Shown piece after piece: positions 9,587-17,854 of a stretch of 64,000 nt of DNA. Under the pieces are notes generated by a model. That model was not told where the DNA came from, searched no databases, and worked only from the letters and a program-made list of their open reading frames with translations. Source of the DNA: Robertkochia aurantiaca (lineage in GTDB: Bacteria > Bacteroidota > Bacteroidia > Flavobacteriales > Flavobacteriaceae). Made by a program: the position numbers and the translations under genes. The stretch lies in the NCBI RefSeq assembly GCF_020166495.1, contig NZ_JAINZS010000007.1:167223-231222 (forward strand). Reading direction: 5' to 3'. Every line of letters starts with the position of its first letter. Within the stretch, counting starts at the first letter, position 1.

Positions 9587-10354
9587 ATGTATCGTATAGC
9601 AACCTGGAATCTGGAGCGGCCTAAACCGAATAGGGAAAAGACCCGGCTCGCGCTACATGCCATTAAAGTTTTGGATCCTGATATACTGGTGCTCACAGAG
9701 AGTTCAGATGCTGTTGATTTACCAGGTTACCATATGGTTTCTGCCGATTCTTTCCCGGATAAACCAGACGAGCAATGGGTAGCGATATGTTCCAAATGGC
9801 CCGTGGTGAAGCAAATTCCCACATTAGATTCCTGCCGAACCTGCTGTGCTGTTGTGAAGACTCCTTTTGGAAAAATAACGGTGTACGGCACAATTATCCC
9901 ATATCATATGGCCGGAGTGAACGGGTCGAGATACGAAGACAGAGGGTATAAAGCATGGCAATGGCACTATAAAGATATTGCTGATCAAGGCATGGATTGG
10001 CAGCGAATCATCAAGGCTCACCCCGAATATCCGTTTTTTGTTGTCGGAGATTTTAACCAAACCAGGGATGGAGAGAAAGGAGGATATGGAACGATCAAAG
10101 GCAGAAAATTGCTTGCCGAAACCTTCGACAGTTTGGAGCTGAGGTGTTTAACTGAATTGAACTTAGCCAGGCTGGGCATGTTAAATGTTCACCCAAAGAA
10201 GGCAAAAGTCAGGAGAAATGTGGATCATATCGCAGTTAGCAGATTTTGGTTGGATAATATTGAAGATTTCCGCGTGGGAGCATGGGACGAGTTCACGGAA
10301 GGAGGGAAAAACATGTCTGATCATAACGGCGTGTATGTAGATTTTATTCCTTAG
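9587..10354 (+). CDS. Endonuclease/exonuclease/phosphatase family protein
   Basis: 255-residue member of the EEP superfamily, metal-dependent hydrolases of phosphodiester or phosphomonoester bonds. Motifs: WNLE (7-10), a TES-type glutamate near residue 40, GDFNQTR (154-160), and a C-terminal SDHNG (244-248) with the catalytic Asp-His pair. No signal peptide, so probably cytoplasmic; substrate unknown (DNA, RNA or lipid head group). It begins about 210 bp after the AIPR gene on the same strand and ends 21 bp before a convergent gene. Membership in the defence system is inferred only from position and the shared A/T-rich composition. Confidence 0.85.
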   Translation: MYRIATWNLERPKPNREKTRLALHAIKVLDPDILVLTESSDAVDLPGYHMVSADSFPDKPDEQWVAICSKWPVVKQIPTLDSCRTCCAVVKTPFGKITVYGTIIPYHMAGVNGSRYEDRGYKAWQWHYKDIADQGMDWQRIIKAHPEYPFFVVGDFNQTRDGEKGGYGTIKGRKLLAETFDSLELRCLTELNLARLGMLNVHPKKAKVRRNVDHIAVSRFWLDNIEDFRVGAWDEFTEGGKNMSDHNGVYVDFIP

Positions 10355-10375
10355 AACGTGCCGTTCCATTATTTT

Positions 10376-10966
10376 TCAGTTAGATGTTTCGTGTATTTTA
10401 TCCTTTAATTCAGCATACTTTAAGGGGCTGGCAAGCTTCTCCAATTCTGATAACCCAATCTGACTTCTGTTTTCAAGAAGTGCGTTTAAGGTGTCTGTAG
10501 GGACGATATAAAACACCCACTGATCTAATGCCATGGGATTAATAGTTCGCTGATTCTTATGGGCCAGCAGGCAAAAAACATACATATCAGCTTGCCTTCT
10601 GACTTCCTCATCGTAAGTTTTAGTTTTATAATTATAGGCCTTACTGGGTTTTATAGAGAAGGACATTCTTGAAAAGCCATCCTGTTCCCATGATTGTATA
10701 TAGGCTGAAGATTTCACTTCGATCTTTAATCCTTTATCGGTTATCAGGTCATAGGCATCCCATTCATTGCGAATCAGTGGCTCTTTTATTTCTAACGCCT
10801 GACGCACAATAAATTCTGCCAATATACCCCTTGTGGCATTCGAAAGGAGATCAGAGGAACTCCATTTCCAAAAATCCTGAATCTTCCAGTCTAAGACCTG
10901 GCCATTGTTCGTTGCTGTTTCTTCTCCGGTCTTTTGTTCGGCCTTTATGGAAGGTAAATGCTTCAT
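10376..10966 (-). CDS. Predicted PD-(D/E)XK nuclease-fold protein
   Basis: 196-residue protein I do not recognise as a named family. It contains the ordered acidic pattern of the restriction-endonuclease fold: Glu51 in RGILAEF, Asp73 in AYDL, and Glu83-Val-Lys85 in KIEVKSSA, followed by a region reading KTKTYDEEVRRQADMYVF, where such enzymes often place an Asp on the last core strand. It is the second gene of a two-gene minus-strand operon, 11 bp after the larger PD-(D/E)XK gene, and converges on the EEP gene. Nuclease activity is predicted from the motif; the target is unknown. Confidence 0.7.
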   Translation of the reverse strand: MKHLPSIKAEQKTGEETATNNGQVLDWKIQDFWKWSSSDLLSNATRGILAEFIVRQALEIKEPLIRNEWDAYDLITDKGLKIEVKSSAYIQSWEQDGFSRMSFSIKPSKAYNYKTKTYDEEVRRQADMYVFCLLAHKNQRTINPMALDQWVFYIVPTDTLNALLENRSQIGLSELEKLASPLKYAELKDKIHETSN

Positions 10967-10977
10967 ATGATGAATAT

Positions 10978-11892
10978 TTAATGCAGCAAGACCTCATTTT
11001 CAATAATCCAGTCTCTGATTCGATTTAGATTCTTTAATCCCTCTTCCGCTGCGGGTATTTGATCGTTAAAATTTTTTGTTCTGTCAATTACTGAAGAGTT
11101 CACTCTGATGGAAAAACTTTTGGTATGGGTTTTTATCTTAGCCCAATTGGGGAGTTGTCTGGTGAGGGTAGCTTTCACTTCCTCTGAATAACCGAAGAAA
11201 GTGGCATCGGTATTACCTTGCGCAAATTTGTGATAAAAGACGATGTTGTTCAATCTCCTGTCATACATCATAGGCCAGTCGCTTTGATGCGGAACAATGT
11301 CGGGACGTTTCATTTCCAGATCCGGATAATACTCCTCCCGGTACCGCCAGTAGGCATGCCAAAATGCCTGAACAGGCTCGGAGTTTACCGGATGATATCC
11401 ACGTCTTAATTTTTCGATGGCAATTCTCAAAAGCTCACTCTTAAACCAGCTTCTACGGGTGCCAGTAGCTTTGAGTTGATCGGCTACTTCTTCATAGGTT
11501 ACATAACTATCAAAATCATTTTGATTTTTACAATACAATTCAGGGGCGACTAAAATTGCAAAGGCAAGGTCACAGTCGTTTGAAGCAATATAGTTCTCAG
11601 ATCTTTGTTTATAACGATGGTATTGTTCATCCTGAAAGCAGGCGTCGAGCTTATTTTCAATAAGAAGATATACCTTTTTATCATTTGAAAAATAGGAAAG
11701 AAGGATGTCTGTTTCTCCCAAGCCAAAGGCTGTTATGCTTTTCCAGGCACCTTCTGTTATTGTCAACTCAGGAAGATTTAACGAATGAACAAACCATTTC
11801 GCGAAAGCATCATGAGTGTTTAATTCCTCGAGCAAGAGTAAATCTATATCTCGTTCCTGTACAGATTCTACGGGTAAAATTGAACGATCCAT
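10978..11892 (-). CDS. PD-(D/E)XK nuclease superfamily protein
   Basis: 304-residue protein with a clear nuclease core near the N terminus: Glu60 and Asp62 in GLGETDILL, and Glu79-Asn-Lys81 in LLIENKLDA. The remaining residues form a basic, aromatic-rich C-terminal region (HAYWRYREEYYPDLE). It resembles the PD-(D/E)XK nuclease superfamily proteins (PF14281-type) common in defence islands. First gene of the two-gene operon on the minus strand; no signal peptide. Whether it cooperates with the Z1/AIPR operon or is an independent unit is not determined. Confidence 0.75.
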   Translation of the reverse strand: MDRSILPVESVQERDIDLLLLEELNTHDAFAKWFVHSLNLPELTITEGAWKSITAFGLGETDILLSYFSNDKKVYLLIENKLDACFQDEQYHRYKQRSENYIASNDCDLAFAILVAPELYCKNQNDFDSYVTYEEVADQLKATGTRRSWFKSELLRIAIEKLRRGYHPVNSEPVQAFWHAYWRYREEYYPDLEMKRPDIVPHQSDWPMMYDRRLNNIVFYHKFAQGNTDATFFGYSEEVKATLTRQLPNWAKIKTHTKSFSIRVNSSVIDRTKNFNDQIPAAEEGLKNLNRIRDWIIENEVLLH

Positions 11893-12099
11893 GTTATAAT
11901 TCAGATAGGGAAGCAGGACTAAGTATATGAGACTTCAGAAGGGATTTTAAATTAGGTATTATCCTTTATATTTCTGTTAATTTTCGGATTACCAGACAAT
12001 ATTTCGCTCCAACTGCTGCTCCTCTAATAAGGCAATGCAGCAAGTTAAAACAAGTTCCTTTTCATCACTCTCGTCAATCTTGATTATAAAAACCTATCC
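11893..12099. other. Spacer at the right edge of the defence island
   Basis: Short A/T-rich spacer between the start side of the PD-(D/E)XK gene and the stop of the MuiA-like gene. I see no tRNA end, integrase, direct repeat or insertion-sequence end that would mark an island boundary. Confidence 0.4.
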
Positions 12100-13965
12100 C
12101 TACTCCACTATCACCGTGTTTCTTTTAGGGTAGGTAACGGTATATTCCAATATCAATTCCTTTGTTTCAGATGGCGCCAGCGAGAGTTCCCAGGTGACGA
12201 TTCCGGTAGATTCATCCAGTTGTCCGCCAGAAAGTTCTTCGATATCCACTTTGATCTCATCCAGGCGGGAGATCGGGGCCTGGTCTAATACCACCAGGTT
12301 GATGGTCGATGGTTTGTTGTTCCTGACTGTGATCTTCCAGCGGCGGGTCTCTTCCTTACGGCTGCCGATGAATCTTTTGTCGCTGAAATCCCGGTCTTTC
12401 TCCCGGTTCACCATGACATTTTTATCGCGCCCCAGCGACAGTTCCAGCTCTTCTGAGGCATATCGGGTGTCGAGCAGGGTCTTGCCCACATATGTGTTTT
12501 CAAAGAAGATGTTCGCCTCCCCGGCCAGGAGGTCATATTGTTCCCAATCTGAAATGCTGGCCAAAAGATAGGCTTCTCTTTCCACCTTGGGAACGGCATA
12601 GTACCGGTATGTAGCCGGCAAACTGTAGCGGGTCATCTCTACGGTCTTCCCCTGATTGTTCGAGGGTACCGAATAGGGCATATCGATCTTAAAATCGACC
12701 GTGGTCTGGTTGCGTACCGTTTCCAGCGGAATGCCCACAGCTTCTTCATCCTGAAGAATTAATCCCGCGGCCTTGCCTTCAAGAGCCCGGGCAATATCAT
12801 TGTTTTTCCTGCCGCCATATCCCACTACCACTACTTCCTCCAGGGCCTGGGTGTCTTCTTCCAGGACCACGTTCTGCGTTGAGCTGCGTACCGGAAGATT
12901 CTTGGTTTGCATGCCGATAAAGGTATAGCTCAGGATGCTGTCGTCGCCGGGGATGGCCAGGGAGTAAAATCCGTCGAAATTGGTTTGGGTACCTATGCTG
13001 GTCCCCTTGACCACTACATTCGCGCCCGGTATGGGGTCACCATTCCGGTCTCTTACAAATCCTGATACCTCGTTGATATTGCGTTCGTAAGATGGGGGTC
13101 TGGAGTTATAATCCAGGTACCAGGTTTGCAGTTCCGGGGCTGTGCCTGAGGTGTTCGGATTGGCCGAAGAGAACTTCAGTTTCACATCCTTCCAGTCTAC
13201 CCTGGTGTCCTGCCTTACGTTGGCATGGTAGACCAGGGTAACCGGCTCGTTCACATCCACCGCGCGAATGTCGTAACTCGGGTACCATCCGGCATTGTTC
13301 ACCAGGTAGCTTACGGTGATCTTGGTACTTACCGGCTTATCAGATTTCACAACAACGTTCACTTCTCCGGGGGCGAAATCCTTATTGCTGAGAAGGGCGC
13401 GCAGCTGGTCTTCCACAGAGCGTTTTTCGTTTTGCAATTCCTCCAGCTTTTCCTGTCGCTTCAGTTCCTCCATTTTTAAGGAAGTCAGGGAGTTGCCGTA
13501 ATAGTCAGAAGCGGTTCTCAGATCGGCGGCAGATACAGGTTGGTTCTTTCCGCCTATATCGCGGTTGTCTTTCAGAAAGCCCAGTTTTTCAGCAATGATC
13601 TCCAGGTGTGTGCTCTGCGTTTTGATCCGCCCGATGATATCGTCCAACTGCTTTTCCAGCTTTTTCAGATTCTGAGACCTCTCGATGGTATCGAGGAAGT
13701 TCTGCCGGTGTTCTGCTGACAAGATCATGATTTTCCGGTCTGCTGTAACCTGCAGGCTTTTCCCCTGAATAAAAGGCGAAAGGCCCACAAAGGAAATGTG
13801 GGTTGTTCCCGCCGGCAGTTCGATCTGCTTTTTACGGGTGATCTGGGCTCCTTCCATAAATACGGTCACCTCGCTGATCTCTGAAGTCACCTTTTTTTCG
13901 TTCGGATTTTGTGACAGCACCTGGAAGCAGGCAAAAACAGTGAGGCAAAGGAAAAATTGTTTCAT
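12100..13965 (-). CDS. MuiA/DUF4139 family protein with inserted CarboxypepD_reg and SusC-like segment
   Basis: 621-residue exported protein of the mucoidy-inhibitor MuiA family. Order: signal peptide (1-19, ending VLSQ), N-terminal DUF4140 domain with EVTVFMEGAQITR, a long coiled coil (about 80-190, rich in KLEKQLDD-type heptads), then DUF4139. DUF4139 is interrupted at about 297-400 by a carboxypeptidase-regulatory-like domain (VSGFVRDRNGDPIPGANV) followed by EEVVVVGYG and RALEGKAAG, which look like the start of a SusC-family TonB-dependent receptor plug. The C terminus is a beta-sandwich ending in SETKELILEYTVTYPKR. Start at 13965 was chosen because it gives a signal peptide; the longer frame to 14043 overlaps the next gene. 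Function unknown; probably cell-envelope. Confidence 0.85.
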   Translation of the reverse strand: MKQFFLCLTVFACFQVLSQNPNEKKVTSEISEVTVFMEGAQITRKKQIELPAGTTHISFVGLSPFIQGKSLQVTADRKIMILSAEHRQNFLDTIERSQNLKKLEKQLDDIIGRIKTQSTHLEIIAEKLGFLKDNRDIGGKNQPVSAADLRTASDYYGNSLTSLKMEELKRQEKLEELQNEKRSVEDQLRALLSNKDFAPGEVNVVVKSDKPVSTKITVSYLVNNAGWYPSYDIRAVDVNEPVTLVYHANVRQDTRVDWKDVKLKFSSANPNTSGTAPELQTWYLDYNSRPPSYERNINEVSGFVRDRNGDPIPGANVVVKGTSIGTQTNFDGFYSLAIPGDDSILSYTFIGMQTKNLPVRSSTQNVVLEEDTQALEEVVVVGYGGRKNNDIARALEGKAAGLILQDEEAVGIPLETVRNQTTVDFKIDMPYSVPSNNQGKTVEMTRYSLPATYRYYAVPKVEREAYLLASISDWEQYDLLAGEANIFFENTYVGKTLLDTRYASEELELSLGRDKNVMVNREKDRDFSDKRFIGSRKEETRRWKITVRNNKPSTINLVVLDQAPISRLDEIKVDIEELSGGQLDESTGIVTWELSLAPSETKELILEYTVTYPKRNTVIVE

Positions 13966-14023
13966 AGGTTGATTAAAGTTTTGATAAGATAATGGATGGT
14001 AATTACGCCTTGAAAGAACGGCT

Positions 14024-14254
14024 TCAGGCTGAGATTTTCTCATTTAACTGCCTCCTCCCCATAATGAAATACAACAGGCTACCGAAGAAATTCGCAAAAA
14101 GCACAATGAGCACCCAGATCAGTTTGTCTTTGGAGTCAAAGGGTTTGCGAATGATGTCGATCAATGCGATGATGGGAAGAATAATACTTACGATCGTTAA
14201 GATAATAATGAGGCTTACTTGCCAGGGGCCGATCATTCCTAAGAAATGGGTCAT
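14024..14254 (-). CDS. PLDc_N domain small membrane protein
   Basis: 76-residue protein with two hydrophobic helices (about 10-32 and 42-64) separated by IRKPFDSKDKLIWVL, the signature of the PLDc_N (phospholipase D N-terminal-like) domain. Such stand-alone proteins are small inner-membrane proteins of unknown role and lack the phospholipase HKD motifs. It lies just upstream of, and in the same orientation as, the MuiA-like gene. Confidence 0.85.
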   Translation of the reverse strand: MTHFLGMIGPWQVSLIIILTIVSIILPIIALIDIIRKPFDSKDKLIWVLIVLFANFFGSLLYFIMGRRQLNEKISA

Positions 14255-15191
14255 GATTTTAAGTTTTAGGTTGTTGGTTTTAAATATAGAAAATTTTACG
14301 CAGAGAATGGAGAGTAGAGAATGGTTATTAGTGAGTGGTGAGTGGTGAGTAGGGAGTGGGTTTGTTGATTTCGTTTTTCAAATAAGACTTAGTAGAATGA
14401 ATGGGGTTTTCATAAATGGTTATTTACTTTTTGCCATTGCCGCAAAAAGTAACAAAAAGGTCTAGTCCTTGAGTCCTCGGCCTTCCACAATTGGTTCGTC
14501 AACTAAACCAGCTGAACTCGGTATTCTAAGAATACCTCAAACAGCACCTGGTTTTTAACGTTGACCTCACCATGTGGAACCTGGCCTACAGACTCTAAAG
14601 GACCTGACTTTTCTATTTACGTGTTACTTCGCTTAGCGGATACCCTGCCACGTCAGGCAGGCTCACCTACGAAGCTAATAGGCGGGTCACGATACGTACT
14701 GTTTATCTGAAGGAAAAAATAATCCAACATCTATAACCTATCATTAATCCCTGCTGGCTCGATTTTGCTGGAAATATTACAGAAGGTCGGTTGCTTTCAA
14801 ATTGTCTATTGAGGTAATTTAACAAAGTGGATCCTGGCTTGCGGAGCCTCAATGCGCCTAGCGCTACGTTTTGTTTATCTGAAGAAAAATCATCTAAAAT
14901 CTATAACCTACAATTTACCATTTAAAATTCATCATTAATCCCTGCTGCCTAGATTTTGCTGGAAATACTAAAGAAGGTCGGTTGCTTTCAAATTGTCTTT
15001 TGAGGCAATTTCACAAAGTGGATCCTGGCTTGCGGAGCCTAATGCGTCTAGCGCTATGTTTTGTTTATCTGAAGAAAAATGATCCAACATCTATAATCCA
15101 TAATTTATCATTTACAATTCATCATTAATTCCTGCTGCGGTGATTTCGTCGGAATTACCATATGGGTGATGATTTTTGGATCAAAAAAACC
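14255..15191. repeat. Repeat-filled spacer (R1 hairpin unit plus tandem R2 units)
   Basis: No gene. The left part (14283-14360) is degenerate GTGAGTG-like octamer sequence. R1 unit at about 14403-14720: hairpin TTACTTTTTG/CAAAAAGTAA at 14424-14452, outer stem AAACCAG (14505-14511) with CTGGTTT (14548-14554), and an inner hairpin GGTATTC/GAATACC (14520-14536). Then two successive copies of an R2 unit of about 130 bp (14751-14882 and 14941-15074), starting CTGCTG and ending GTTTATCTGAAG, with a decayed third copy near 15131. Confidence 0.75.
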
Positions 15192-16736
15192 TTATTCCAA
15201 TCCTGCTCGCAGCATGGGTGTTTCATAGGTATAAAAACCTTTCGGGGCGGTCACGGGACGGGTAAGACTTTTGCCTTTTCCGGTATGTGCTTCTATGTAA
15301 AACTCAATTCCAGAGCTTTCAGGTTTTAAAGGCAGTTCTGAATACCAGTGATTGTTCCCTTGCCATGGCTGCATTTCTTTCTGATTCCAGGTGCTTTCTC
15401 CCGATGTTCGCCATTGAAGGGTCAGGCTTAAAGTCTCCTGTTCACCTCCATAATCTTTCGCGCTGGCATAGACTATGGGTAAACCGGAAGAGGTTTCAAC
15501 CGCAGGAGCATTTACAGACAGAAAGATCATCTGCTCATCCCAAACGGCACGGGTTCGGCAATGAATGGCATCTTCATAGCTCCATCCATGGTTCACGCCC
15601 CACTCCCGATAGCGGTCAAAAGGAAATTCAGACAGATAAGCCTCCTGATCCAGGAAGAAAGGAAAACCCTTTACTGTATACCCCGGCAGAACGGAACGCC
15701 AGGTATCGAGAGCGAGGGAATCTGATTCCAACCCATAGAGTGGCACGTATACATTTTTATTCAATATCAATGAATTGCTGTAGGCGGTCAGATATTCCAC
15801 TCCATCGTCAGTCAGAAACGGTTCAGTTTTAATTCGTCTGATGGTGTAGGGTTGTCCGTAACTGTTCTTCAGGTTCTTCAGCGTATCGTTCACGATCTCT
15901 TCGATAATCGGGTGCGAAGGATGGTCTTCCGGTGGTTCAGCTACCAATAGGGTTCTTTCATCCACCAGCTTCAGCAAACAATCAATATGTTGTATCCCGT
16001 CTTTCTCAAAATTTGGGATAATCTGATAATTGGTTATGCCCAGTAAAGAATCAGCCCGCTGAAAGAATTCGTTATCCGAAACTCCGTTATACCGGTTCTC
16101 AGTGGTGAGAATACAGGTGGAAATCGCCGTGCCTGCGCCGTCAGTCAGCATATTTCCACCGGTGAGGGTGATCGGTACCTGATGGGTTTCAAAGCCCAGT
16201 TGCTTTGCTAAACTGTCGATATTGTGATCAGATATTTCACTGTAGTAAGTAGACCCATCCTCGTTTTGCTGCAGCTCCAGGGAATCATTACAGGCAAGAT
16301 CAGAATACGGGTCAGAATTTTTAAAGGTGACATCTGCCAGTTTCATTTCTTCTTTATTGTTGAATACTGCCGATGGTCCCCAGTCCCTGAGCCAGAAGAC
16401 GTCGTCATCAAAAGGCAGTTTAATAAAAGTCACCTTGTTCATGTCGATACCCCATGAAGTAAACCATTTACGGGCTTCAGCCTCACTGCTGTCATTTTCC
16501 ACCACGGGATAGATATGTGTGTCTTTGGAAAGCTCGATGATAAGCGCCTTTGGAATAACCGGCGGACAAGCGAACATGACACCCTTGGCGGGTTCCCATT
16601 CGGCAGGAACACGGTAGGTGGTAAATTCATAGAAATTTTCTGCTGCCGGAAGCGCCTTTTCCTCCTTCTTCTCGCAGGAAATGAGAAGGCTCATCGCCAG
16701 GAGTATCAAACTCAGTCTTGAAATAGAAAGTATCAT
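15192..16736 (-). CDS. Agmatine deiminase / PPAD-type deiminase family lipoprotein
   Basis: 514-residue protein of the guanidino-group deiminase family (agmatine deiminase and Porphyromonas-type peptidylarginine deiminase). It hydrolyses a guanidino group to a ureido group with ammonia release. Catalytic residues can be placed: Asp118 in WLRDWGP, His250 and Asp252 in QHIDCLL, Cys393 in IHCRTR. The N terminus is a lipoprotein signal (LLAMSLLISC, Cys about 21), so the enzyme is exported and lipid-anchored, unlike cytoplasmic agmatine deiminases. About 100 residues beyond the catalytic Cys form a beta-sandwich-like C-terminal segment, as seen in peptidylarginine deiminases. Peptide versus agmatine as substrate cannot be decided. 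It stands alone between two repeat-filled spacers. Confidence 0.87.
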   Translation of the reverse strand: MILSISRLSLILLAMSLLISCEKKEEKALPAAENFYEFTTYRVPAEWEPAKGVMFACPPVIPKALIIELSKDTHIYPVVENDSSEAEARKWFTSWGIDMNKVTFIKLPFDDDVFWLRDWGPSAVFNNKEEMKLADVTFKNSDPYSDLACNDSLELQQNEDGSTYYSEISDHNIDSLAKQLGFETHQVPITLTGGNMLTDGAGTAISTCILTTENRYNGVSDNEFFQRADSLLGITNYQIIPNFEKDGIQHIDCLLKLVDERTLLVAEPPEDHPSHPIIEEIVNDTLKNLKNSYGQPYTIRRIKTEPFLTDDGVEYLTAYSNSLILNKNVYVPLYGLESDSLALDTWRSVLPGYTVKGFPFFLDQEAYLSEFPFDRYREWGVNHGWSYEDAIHCRTRAVWDEQMIFLSVNAPAVETSSGLPIVYASAKDYGGEQETLSLTLQWRTSGESTWNQKEMQPWQGNNHWYSELPLKPESSGIEFYIEAHTGKGKSLTRPVTAPKGFYTYETPMLRAGLE

Positions 16737-17392
16737 TGGGTTGGTTGTTGATTATTAAATATAGAAAATTTTACGTAGAGAATGGAGAATGGTTATTAGT
16801 GAGTGGTGAGTAGTGAGTAGGGAATGGGTGAGATGATTTCGTTTTCAAATGAGACTTAGTAGAATGGATGGGGTTTTCATAAATGTTCTTTTACTTTTTT
16901 GCATCGCCCAAAAAAGTAACAAAAAACGCTAGCCTTCGCTTCTCGGCGATCCGCTTAACGCTTGAACCCTAAATTAAAAGAACTCGTTCGCTTCGCTACC
17001 TCAAACAGCTTTTAATTTTACGGATTACTTCGCTTAGCGGATACCTCGCCTACGAAGCTAAAATGCAGGTCACGATACGTTCTGTTTATCTGAAGGAAAA
17101 AATAATCCAACATCTATAACCTATCATTAATCCCTGCTGGCTCGATTATGCTGGAAATATTACAGAAGGTCGGTTGCTTTCAAATTGTCTATTGAGGTAA
17201 TTTAAAAAAGTGGATCCTGGCTTGCAGAGCCTCAAGGCGCCTAGCGCTACGCACTGTTTATCTGAAGAAAAATGATCTAACATCTATAATCTACCATCTA
17301 AAATCCCTCCTGACTTTCCTTTGTACTACTAACGACTCCCGATTCACGACTAACCAATTTTCCGTAACTTAATAGAGATCAACACCTTTATT
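16737..17392. repeat. Repeat-filled spacer (R1 and R2 units)
   Basis: No gene. R1 unit: hairpin TTACTTTTTT/AAAAAAGTAA (16891-16919), outer stem AAATTAAAAG (16971-16980) with CTTTTAATTT (17009-17018), enclosing AACTCG...TCAAACAG. R2 copy at 17133-17266. The first 100 bp after the deiminase start repeat the GAGTGGTGAGTAG octamer-like sequence also found at 14300-14360. The promoter of the molybdenum hydroxylase genes should lie in the last 100 bp. Confidence 0.7.
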
Positions 17393-17854
17393 ATGAAATC
17401 AATCTCACTAACGGTTAACGGAACTTCCCAAACCCTGGAACTCGATCCGGGTACGCCCTTGCTGTATGTGCTGCGGGAGGAACTGGAGCTCAACGGACCG
17501 AAATTCGGGTGCGGACTCCAACAATGCGGAGCCTGTATGGTCATACTCGACGGAAAGGCTACTCCCTCCTGCGTGTTGCCGGTTGCTGCTGCGGAAGGAA
17601 AGGAGGTGGTGACCCTGGAAGGACTTGCGAAAGAAGATGGCACCCTCCACCCTGTACAACAGGCCTTTCTCGATGAACAGGCAGCCCAGTGCGGGTACTG
17701 CCTCAACGGAATGGTTATGCATGCCGTTTCGGTACTTGATGAAAATCCGGCTGCCGGGGAGGAAGAAATACGGGAAGCCCTCGATATCAACATCTGCCGC
17801 TGCGGAACCCACTCGCGTATCCTCAAAGCCATTCTTAAAGCCCGGAAGTCATGA
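17393..17854 (+). CDS. (2Fe-2S)-binding subunit of a molybdenum hydroxylase (IorA-like)
   Basis: 153-residue small subunit of an aldehyde/xanthine oxidase-type enzyme, closest in layout to isoquinoline 1-oxidoreductase alpha. It carries two [2Fe-2S] clusters: the plant-ferredoxin set Cys40, Cys45, Cys48 and Cys60, and the C-terminal set Cys100, Cys103, Cys135 and Cys137 (QCGYC and CRCG). It passes electrons from the molybdopterin subunit encoded by the next gene, whose ATG overlaps this stop by 4 bp. No signal peptide, so export would be by piggy-back on the Tat-targeted large subunit. Confidence 0.93.
   Translation: MKSISLTVNGTSQTLELDPGTPLLYVLREELELNGPKFGCGLQQCGACMVILDGKATPSCVLPVAAAEGKEVVTLEGLAKEDGTLHPVQQAFLDEQAAQCGYCLNGMVMHAVSVLDENPAAGEEEIREALDINICRCGTHSRILKAILKARKS

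Noticed and set aside
1..12000. Integrative element boundaries (tRNA, integrase, attachment repeat) for the defence island
   Set aside because: None is visible; the left side lies outside the window and the right edge has no repeat or integrase.
13966..14043. 26-residue N-terminal extension of the MuiA-like protein
   Set aside because: It overlaps the PLDc_N gene and precedes a good signal peptide at MKQFFLCLTVF.
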